IMG/VR virus record: IMGVR_UViG_3300031999_002034
Coordinates: 1 to 20,550 of that record
Source: a virus
Strand: one strand, 5' to 3'
Length of the DNA stretch: 20,550 nt
Position 1 is the first letter of the stretch; each line of letters begins with the position of its first letter. The notes under the pieces are model-generated. The model did no database searches. It had not been told where the DNA came from and saw only the letters and a list, made by a program, of their open reading frames with translations. The translations under genes were made by a program, and so were the position numbers. Below are positions 13,284 to 19,407 of this stretch, in pieces.

Positions 13284-14755
13284 TATTTCTTAACTCCTCT
13301 GGTTGTCATTCTACGCATATAAACTTCCCTTTTCACTCTTGCTTGCATCTCTTCGGTAGTAACGATCATAGCGGCAAGAATTCTTTCTATCATTTTTGTG
13401 GGAATGCTCTTTTTATAAACTTCAATGTTTTTTTGTAAGTCTTTAGCGATAGCCTTTGTCCTAATACTTAATTTTACATTATCCCTACTAATAATGTAAA
13501 GTCTAGCTGGAACTACCTTCTCAGACAGTACTGTAGCTACAAAAGTATTTAGTTTTTGTTCTACTAATTGGTTTTCTTCAATGGATAATCTTTCAATAAC
13601 TTTGTTTTGTTGAATTTTAGTATTGAAAAGCTGTCTAGCTATTGTCTGAAACTGTTCCAAAGCTATAAACATTTGTTCAGGAGAATTAAGATTTTTCAAA
13701 AGTTCGTTGAAGCGAGATTTTAAAATCTTTATATCCTTTGCTACTTCTTTCAAATTTACAGAATTCTCTTTTTCTAAATTAATTAGTCTTGTAAGATCAA
13801 TATATCTAGGATCATTTTTATAACTCATTGTTTTAGGAGATATATATGGTCTTTCAACTTGCTGTCTAGCAAGCATTTCAAATATTCTCTTAGTAGCTTT
13901 TTCAACAAAGCGGGTTGGTTGATTTGTAGGTCTACCTGTACCACCTTTATTAGAGTTAGACATTCTAGGAACATTTAAATTTCCATAATTTAGAAGATAC
14001 CAATAAGCAGGTTTACCACCCATTTCTTCCAGTCTGGTACGCAAAATGTTATTATACATTTCAGTTCTTCTAGCTTCATCTGCTTCATCCCTTCTAGGTT
14101 TAGACCAGCCTTTTCTCATTTTAACAACTCGACCACCCTCTCTAGCAATTCTGTATAAACCATTATACCAAGCATTTGTAGCTCTTTCTCCAACCACCTT
14201 TTGACCATAGCCTAAACTCTCTCTTGTAGCTTTAATAGCATTTGCTAAATCTTCTGGAGTTCCAGCTATTTTCTCTACATTCAATTTAAAAGAACGATAT
14301 GGCGTAGTCATAGCTGGACCTTTTATACCAGTTGACGTCTGTTTATCCGCTAGTTTTAATTCTATCATTTGAGGATTAGAGAAGGCTACTTTAAGAGGTT
14401 CAGATAGTATAGGTATATTATATTCAGGACATCTCTCTAAAGCATTATTCAACTCCTCCATAATAATTTTAGTACAGGCATTATAAACACCACCCTGTTC
14501 GTCAAATCTTTTATCTTCAATAAGAGGAGTGACTTTAAGATCTTCCTGTTTCTTTTTTAGATCTGCAATATATTCATTATATTCTTTAACAGACTGCTCT
14601 ACAGTTTCACCTAATTCACCTAATAATTGTAAATTATGAGTAAGATCTGCATAGTTAAATTGACCTGCCGGACCTGTTTTAGTTAGGATGTAATTATTAG
14701 TTTTGGTAAACTCTGCGAATAGTTTGTTATAGTAATCAACGTTTGTCTGTGTCAT
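13283..14755 (-). CDS. Large neck/tail-completion protein of unknown family
   Basis: 490 aa, mostly helical and basic. In the middle (about 247-295) AYWYLLNYGNLNVP, a Gly/Pro/Asn-rich loop and PTRFVEKATKRIFEML recall the conserved core of HK97 gp10-type tail-completion proteins (Tyr and N-Y-G, a mobile loop, then P-x-R-F and a helix). If so, this protein is about four times the usual length, with long helical arms on both sides (1-110 and 310-490, the latter likely coiled coil). It sits between the four-cysteine connector and the tail terminator, so a neck role is likely. The ATG at 14755 overlaps the preceding TGA (ATGA). The gp10 comparison is tentative. Confidence 0.45.
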   Translation of the reverse strand: MTQTNVDYYNKLFAEFTKTNNYILTKTGPAGQFNYADLTHNLQLLGELGETVEQSVKEYNEYIADLKKKQEDLKVTPLIEDKRFDEQGGVYNACTKIIMEELNNALERCPEYNIPILSEPLKVAFSNPQMIELKLADKQTSTGIKGPAMTTPYRSFKLNVEKIAGTPEDLANAIKATRESLGYGQKVVGERATNAWYNGLYRIAREGGRVVKMRKGWSKPRRDEADEARRTEMYNNILRTRLEEMGGKPAYWYLLNYGNLNVPRMSNSNKGGTGRPTNQPTRFVEKATKRIFEMLARQQVERPYISPKTMSYKNDPRYIDLTRLINLEKENSVNLKEVAKDIKILKSRFNELLKNLNSPEQMFIALEQFQTIARQLFNTKIQQNKVIERLSIEENQLVEQKLNTFVATVLSEKVVPARLYIISRDNVKLSIRTKAIAKDLQKNIEVYKKSIPTKMIERILAAMIVTTEEMQARVKREVYMRRMTTRGVKK

Positions 14756-14967
14756 ATCTCAAAATCATTTCCAAAGATAACTCTTAATATAGATCTAGTA
14801 TAGCTATTATAACTATCAAGAATTAGTTTTCTAACCTCTGCATATTCAGGTGAATCCTTTCCTAAAACCTGTTCTATGTCTTGAAGTAAAATCGCTTGGA
14901 ATTTCTTATTCTTTTTCTTCACGAAATACACCACATCAAGCACGTCGAGCCCCTGTATAATATTCAT
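14752..14967 (-). CDS. Small protein of unknown function in the neck cluster
   Basis: 71 aa, two or three predicted helices, lysine-rich centre (VKKKNKKFQ), no cysteine motif and no membrane segment. It is almost certainly expressed: the ATG at 14967 has a strong AAAGGAGAGG site that overlaps the TAA stop of the upstream connector gene, and its own TGA overlaps the next ATG. I do not recognise the family. The conserved position between two connector-type genes suggests an assembly helper or a small neck component. Confidence 0.65.
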   Translation of the reverse strand: MNIIQGLDVLDVVYFVKKKNKKFQAILLQDIEQVLGKDSPEYAEVRKLILDSYNSYTRSILRVIFGNDFEI

Positions 14968-14981
14968 AATATTCCTCTCCT

Positions 14982-15413
14982 TTATTCTTCTTTTAATCCT
15001 AAAACTATTCTATTGAGACTTTGAACTCCTCTTGGTGTTTTATTAGCTATAGCTAATTTAATACCATCAACTTCTACATTATCCGCACCCTCTATAATGT
15101 TATAGTTATCGACAGTATATTCAACTTGAATTCTACAATCATAAGCTTTCCATTGACCTCCCTCTGACCATTGTAAAATTTCAGAAGGATTCCAAGTTAT
15201 ATGTGCTTTCATAGAAGTACCGCTAAGAGTTGTAAGCCAACCCACTCCACTACAAACTACACAAAAAGGATTTGTAGATTCATTTGTTACTGGATTTATA
15301 GTGCAGGCGGGACAATCTTCTAACACTTCTGTATAGAAGATTACGTCCCTACCTATTGCATTTCTAATATCATCAATTATTAACTTCGTGTTTGTCGGCC
15401 AAGTTATTCCCAT
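14982..15413 (-). CDS. Head-tail connector-like protein with four-cysteine zinc site
   Basis: 143 aa. C34-PA-C37 and C51-VV-C54, separated by N-x-E-S-T-N-PF and followed by SGVGW, form a rubredoxin-like knuckle pair. A C-x2-C ... ST-N-x-F-C-x2-C-x-G-x-G pattern of this kind occurs in a class of phage neck/head-closure proteins. The remainder is beta-rich (AHITWNPSE, CRIQVEYTVD). It probably seals the portal-tail junction, judged by its neighbours. The ATG at 15413 has an AAGAGG site, and the first 41 bases lie inside the 3' end of the glycosyltransferase gene in another frame. Confidence 0.6.
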   Translation of the reverse strand: MGITWPTNTKLIIDDIRNAIGRDVIFYTEVLEDCPACTINPVTNESTNPFCVVCSGVGWLTTLSGTSMKAHITWNPSEILQWSEGGQWKAYDCRIQVEYTVDNYNIIEGADNVEVDGIKLAIANKTPRGVQSLNRIVLGLKEE

Positions 15414-17547
15414 TTAGTGCCTCTTGAAACAAACCATGCCAAATACCTGCGATATTCTTCCAGCTATATTGGGGGCTTGTAAATAATTTATATGATCTTA
15501 ATGCTAAAGTTTTATACAGAACTTTATCTGTATAAGCTGTCTCTAAAGCTTGAGCTACATCTTCTGGTTTAACCAGTCCACCTTCAGTCATGATATCATC
15601 TTGAGTGTAGTCCATTGTCACTGGAATTAGCAAACCACATTCAGAGAAAAGTTCCCTACAGGCTGAGTGATCTGGTACTATTTGTAAAGCTCCAGTACAA
15701 GCATGTTCAACATTACAGTTATGTACTACATATCCATTTGCAATATATGAGTGGTCTTCCTCTACTTCCAAGTCATATACATGACCTAGACCATAGGGTT
15801 CAACTCTTAGTACTTTAGCATATGCTAAAGTATCTAGATCCATAATTCTAAATGAACAGAAATATCCCTTACCATTCTCTCTCATTCTGCATTCAAATCT
15901 ATAATTATTGATTGATAATTGATGAACAATAAAAGAGCTAGTACTATTAGAAAATGTTGCAAAGAATTTTCCAGCAATTTCTTTTCTTGATTTATTTAGA
16001 AGAAAACTTTCTAAAACATTCTTCATAGAATGACTAAACCAACTAATAGGAACCTTTCTAGTTCTAAGTTTTGAACCAAAATTATTCAAGAAGAATTTAA
16101 CATAAGTCTTATCTGTAGTATCAACAACGGGTCTATGTCTTAGATCAAATGTAATATTAGATGTAACACCCAATCTTCTAAATTTATTTACTATCTGTTG
16201 GGCATCATTTTCTGTACGGGTTCTGATTGTTAGTTTACCCTTTTTTATTTTACCTGATGCTAGATATTGACCTACAATAATACCAAGATCTTCATCCATG
16301 TCTACATGTCTTTTATACATTCTAGGGAGAATTCTATCTTCTCTTCTCCAAACAAAATCATCATTACACAAAAGATCTCTATCCTCAGCTAGATCGACAA
16401 CCAGTGATTCTTGATTTACCTTTGGTTTAAAAACCTTTACAACATCTAAGTTTGTAAGGTCTTTGGCCTTTTTCCACCCATCAAGAGTCATAAGCAAATG
16501 CTCAGGTGTGCATTTCAATTCCCTTCTATTTTGAAAAGTGATCTTTACTAGATCCTTTATACCATTATCGAATACATTGATTACTTTCTTAATCTCTCCA
16601 GTATGTGTAACTGTTCTGTCTCCTACCTGCATATCTTTAATACGTTTGATACCATCAACAGACCAAATTGGGGTGTTTTCTTCTAAACATAAACCCCAAC
16701 CTTCTCCTAGAGAAGTATTAATTCCTATATCTGCTGAATTATAAATTTCATTCATCTTGAAAATAGGAACCTGTTGAGGTCCAGCATTTCTAGTGGTAAC
16801 AACATACTTATTAGCTATGCCTAATCTATGAGCCATGATAGAAGTATTTATAGCCGCATCAACCACACCGGAGTGCATATATAAAACTGCATCATCCTTA
16901 TTCTCTGCAAACATTGCAAAGCCTTTCATAGTGATATCTAATCTCTTTCTAGGTTGATTTCTATTAGCATTCAAGACAATAAACTTATCCATATATGTAT
17001 CTGGATCTTTCTTGAATACTCTCTTTCTGGCTTCCATTTTATCCATTCTAAAGAAATCATTAGTTTCTACACCATGTGGTATTACTGAGAATTGAATATC
17101 AGGTCTGGCTTTTGAAGCTACATCCAATCCGAACTTAGTGTAAGTTACGGGGAAGACCTTATCAAAGTGAGCATACCATTCAGAGTTATGTTCTTTAGAA
17201 TCTACTGGAAAGTAAACAAACGTAGCGGGGATTTCCCCGTTTTCATACAAACTAATCAATGCTTCAAGGAATTGATTTAAATTCCATGCATCACCCAAAG
17301 CTAAAATGATTTCTGGTTTAGCTATGGTCAAGATCTCTTGTAATCTATTCAAACCTAATAGATCTCCATGAGAGTCAGCGGGATATATCTTATACGGATA
17401 GCTGTGGGGATCACCATGATAATTTACTCCGATCCAATAAATATCATACATATCCTGCGGAAGATTGTCAACAATTGAATGTAAAACTTTTGAGAAACCA
17501 GTTGCAACGACCGCGTCTCCCCAAACTAATAACCTTGCCTTATTCAT
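15373..17547 (-). CDS. GT4-type glycosyltransferase precursor containing an intein
   Basis: 724-aa precursor. Residues 1-286 plus 611-724 make a 400-aa GT-B fold glycosyltransferase, the normal length for the group. The N-terminal Rossmann half starts LLVWGDAVVATGFSKVLHSI; the C-terminal half has NRNQPRKRLD (196-204) and, once spliced, the EX7E motif E282-GWGL-CNV-E614 that binds the nucleotide-sugar. Residues 287-610 are an intein placed inside that motif, so splicing is needed for activity. Related GT4 enzymes occur among structural genes of many phages and are thought to modify virion proteins or host polymers; donor and acceptor here are unknown. The ATG at 17547 has an AAAGGAGAGG site. 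The gene lies between adaptor and connector genes and overlaps the latter by 41 bases. Confidence 0.92.
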   Translation of the reverse strand: MNKARLLVWGDAVVATGFSKVLHSIVDNLPQDMYDIYWIGVNYHGDPHSYPYKIYPADSHGDLLGLNRLQEILTIAKPEIILALGDAWNLNQFLEALISLYENGEIPATFVYFPVDSKEHNSEWYAHFDKVFPVTYTKFGLDVASKARPDIQFSVIPHGVETNDFFRMDKMEARKRVFKKDPDTYMDKFIVLNANRNQPRKRLDITMKGFAMFAENKDDAVLYMHSGVVDAAINTSIMAHRLGIANKYVVTTRNAGPQQVPIFKMNEIYNSADIGINTSLGEGWGLCLEENTPIWSVDGIKRIKDMQVGDRTVTHTGEIKKVINVFDNGIKDLVKITFQNRRELKCTPEHLLMTLDGWKKAKDLTNLDVVKVFKPKVNQESLVVDLAEDRDLLCNDDFVWRREDRILPRMYKRHVDMDEDLGIIVGQYLASGKIKKGKLTIRTRTENDAQQIVNKFRRLGVTSNITFDLRHRPVVDTTDKTYVKFFLNNFGSKLRTRKVPISWFSHSMKNVLESFLLNKSRKEIAGKFFATFSNSTSSFIVHQLSINNYRFECRMRENGKGYFCSFRIMDLDTLAYAKVLRVEPYGLGHVYDLEVEEDHSYIANGYVVHNCNVEHACTGALQIVPDHSACRELFSECGLLIPVTMDYTQDDIMTEGGLVKPEDVAQALETAYTDKVLYKTLALRSYKLFTSPQYSWKNIAGIWHGLFQEALNGNNLADKHEVNN
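15718..16689 (-). mobile_element. Intein (Hint domain with degenerate LAGLIDADG-type insert)
   Basis: 324 residues (287-610 of the precursor). Block A begins C287-LEENTPIWSVDG. Block B has T347-PE-H350. Block F has VYDLEVEEDHSYIANG, with D592 and H599. The junction is H609-N610, followed by C611 as the +1 nucleophile. All splicing residues are present, so it should be active. Residues about 418-545 (15913-16296) resemble a two-motif homing endonuclease, but the first motif reads LGIIVGQYLASG with Ser431 where the catalytic acid belongs, and the second candidate (VLESFLLNKSR) has no acid-glycine. Homing activity is therefore probably lost. Flanking exteins rejoin cleanly as GEGWGL-CNVEHAC. Confidence 0.95.
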
Positions 17548-17559
17548 AAACCTCTCCTT

Positions 17560-18384
17560 TTAATATTCAGTATCTCTCTCGTAAGTATTTCCAAGATAAC
17601 CTGGAAGTGTGCCTTTTCTAGCTCTGGCTAGTCTCTTTGATGGGGGTATTAGATAGGACTGTAATTCCGCCCATAATCTATCAACGTTCTTATCTCTAAT
17701 TCTACCACTTTCTAGATTAGTGTAAGATATTTCAGCATCTTTCCATGAAACCGTATCCCATGCTGAATTCTCTAAAGCTCCTTGTAGAACTAAGAATGAA
17801 GCACAAAGAATTAATAGATATTCATCAGCCGTTTCTATAACTCTAACGTTAACTGGAGTCTCATAATATTCATATGGATTCCTGCTAACTATACCAGAGT
17901 CACTTACATAATAACGACTGTCCCACCAACGTTCTAAGAATCTTATCGCGCTGATTAAAGAGGTCTTTAACCATTCATCAGCATAGCGATAGGCTAATGG
18001 ATTAACATCTCCTAGTTTAAGTCTTAGCATGGGAATTAGATATTCTACTCCGATCTTTGTTTCATCTAGTAAGAATATGTTTCCAGTAAGAACTTGGGTT
18101 TCTATATTAGAGACGTCTTTGACCTCTAGCTTGAAGAAATTTCCGACTATCTTAGCAATATCAGCAGGGGTCAATGATAAAGTTAATATTCCAGTTGTTC
18201 CACCATTAGTGATCTCTCCTGTGATAGTGGAGAATACAACTGAAGAAAAATTTCCAGGTGTCTGCACAATATACATATTGGCAATATATCCTGAAAGGTT
18301 CAAAATAGTACCATCAGATTTCTTGATTAGAAATCTTTTAGTATATCCTGACCCCGTTGAGATTGTAAGATCATAATTTGGCAT
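17560..18384 (-). CDS. BppU-like domain fused to a head-tail adaptor-like domain
   Basis: 274 aa with two parts. Residues 1-108 are beta-stranded, with KRFLIKKSDGTILNLSGY and LSLTPADIAKI. They resemble the N-terminal domain of phage baseplate-upper (BppU)-type proteins, which have a polymer-of-strands pattern and 'nLsG' turn. Residues about 115-274 are helical: MLRLKLGDVNP, YADEWLKTSLISAIRFLERWW, then ETADEYLLILCASFLVLQGALE. This matches the helix order of head-tail adaptor proteins (gp6/gp15-like) that sit under the portal. The gene leads the connector cluster, which supports the adaptor role. The Shine-Dalgarno TAAGGTGA overlaps the muramidase stop. The C-terminal assignment is the better supported of the two. 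Confidence 0.58.
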   Translation of the reverse strand: MPNYDLTISTGSGYTKRFLIKKSDGTILNLSGYIANMYIVQTPGNFSSVVFSTITGEITNGGTTGILTLSLTPADIAKIVGNFFKLEVKDVSNIETQVLTGNIFLLDETKIGVEYLIPMLRLKLGDVNPLAYRYADEWLKTSLISAIRFLERWWDSRYYVSDSGIVSRNPYEYYETPVNVRVIETADEYLLILCASFLVLQGALENSAWDTVSWKDAEISYTNLESGRIRDKNVDRLWAELQSYLIPPSKRLARARKGTLPGYLGNTYERDTEY

Positions 18385-18392
18385 GATTCACC

Positions 18393-19406
18393 TTATGGTA
18401 ATTTACTATTGATTTGCTTTAGAAGTTCGTTATTCTCTAATTCTAATGCATATATATTGTCTAGTGTAGCCATATCCTCTGGAGGAACTTCAGCACTAGG
18501 GGATGGTGATGGACTATTTTCTGGTTTATCTGGATCATCTTGTTGCCATCTACCTGATGCAAATACTGTATCCATTGGAACTAGCATAGTATCTAGATCT
18601 ACATTATGAGGAACGGTCATTGAAGATTCACTATAGATGCCAGGAAGTCTAACATTATCAGTTAGCTGTAGCATTTCAGGTGGTTTATTACCAACCCATT
18701 TAGGATTGTAAGCGACGCTTTTTACAATGTTTGTAACTTCTGACCACTGTTTGAATTGTCCCTTTGTCTGAGTATATACTGGTGTAGTATAATCAGCTAA
18801 CCACTGAATTCTATAATGTAGATATGAATCCAATGATGGAGAATATGCATCAACAAACCATTTACCAGTGTAGATCCAGATGGGAACGGTTAATAGTTTT
18901 CCATTAGCCTGATCCTCTTCAATTCTATTAAAGAGATCTGCGGCACTATCTCTAATCCAAATATCAGGAATCTTTTTGATAACAGAAGGATTAGTATTTT
19001 TGTTTTTATAGTAATCATTATAAGACATCCACCATCTTTCTACATCAATACAGATAGCATGGTATGTTTTATTCTTCAAAGCTTGTCTTAGAGCTAACAT
19101 TTGAGGATCAACATCATTTGGATATTTAACATGATTTGTTAATTGAGAAGCATAGAATAACATTTTATATGCTGGATTATCAAAGATATATGCACATGCG
19201 GGAATGTTTTTGTTATATGCAATCTGTACCCAATTACTTAGATAGGTTGGATCAGTACAGAACATGTCTACACTTTCTTTTGAATTCCAATTGAAAACTC
19301 TGTCATCTACTTCTACTGCTTTGAAACCTAACCATTTTAGACCTAAAAGTTCAGACTCTTTTAGATAAGGCTCATAAGAGCTAATATCAATTCCGACTTC
19401 TTTCAT
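18393..19406 (-). CDS. GH25-type muramidase (lysozyme) with Pro-Ser linker
   Basis: 337 aa. The GH25 barrel landmarks are in order: GIDISSYEP with D7, AICIDVERWW with the catalytic D121-x-E123 pair, VPIWIYTGKWF at 174-184, QWLADY at 201-206 and VDLDTM at 269-274. GH25 enzymes cleave the MurNAc-GlcNAc bond of peptidoglycan. There is no signal peptide. After the barrel come a PSPSPS linker (about 299-304) and a short C-terminal helix (ALELENNELLKQI) in place of the usual wall-binding repeats. It starts one base after the stop of the serine-rich gene with a GGAGGAG site, and precedes neck genes rather than a holin, so it may be a virion-associated lysin or fibre part as well as, or instead of, the endolysin. 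Confidence 0.85.
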   Translation of the reverse strand: MKEVGIDISSYEPYLKESELLGLKWLGFKAVEVDDRVFNWNSKESVDMFCTDPTYLSNWVQIAYNKNIPACAYIFDNPAYKMLFYASQLTNHVKYPNDVDPQMLALRQALKNKTYHAICIDVERWWMSYNDYYKNKNTNPSVIKKIPDIWIRDSAADLFNRIEEDQANGKLLTVPIWIYTGKWFVDAYSPSLDSYLHYRIQWLADYTTPVYTQTKGQFKQWSEVTNIVKSVAYNPKWVGNKPPEMLQLTDNVRLPGIYSESSMTVPHNVDLDTMLVPMDTVFASGRWQQDDPDKPENSPSPSPSAEVPPEDMATLDNIYALELENNELLKQINSKLP

Positions 19407-19407
19407 T

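Noticed and set aside
15913-16296. Active LAGLIDADG homing endonuclease
   Set aside because: The first motif has Ser in place of the catalytic acid and the second lacks an acid-glycine pair, so activity is unlikely.
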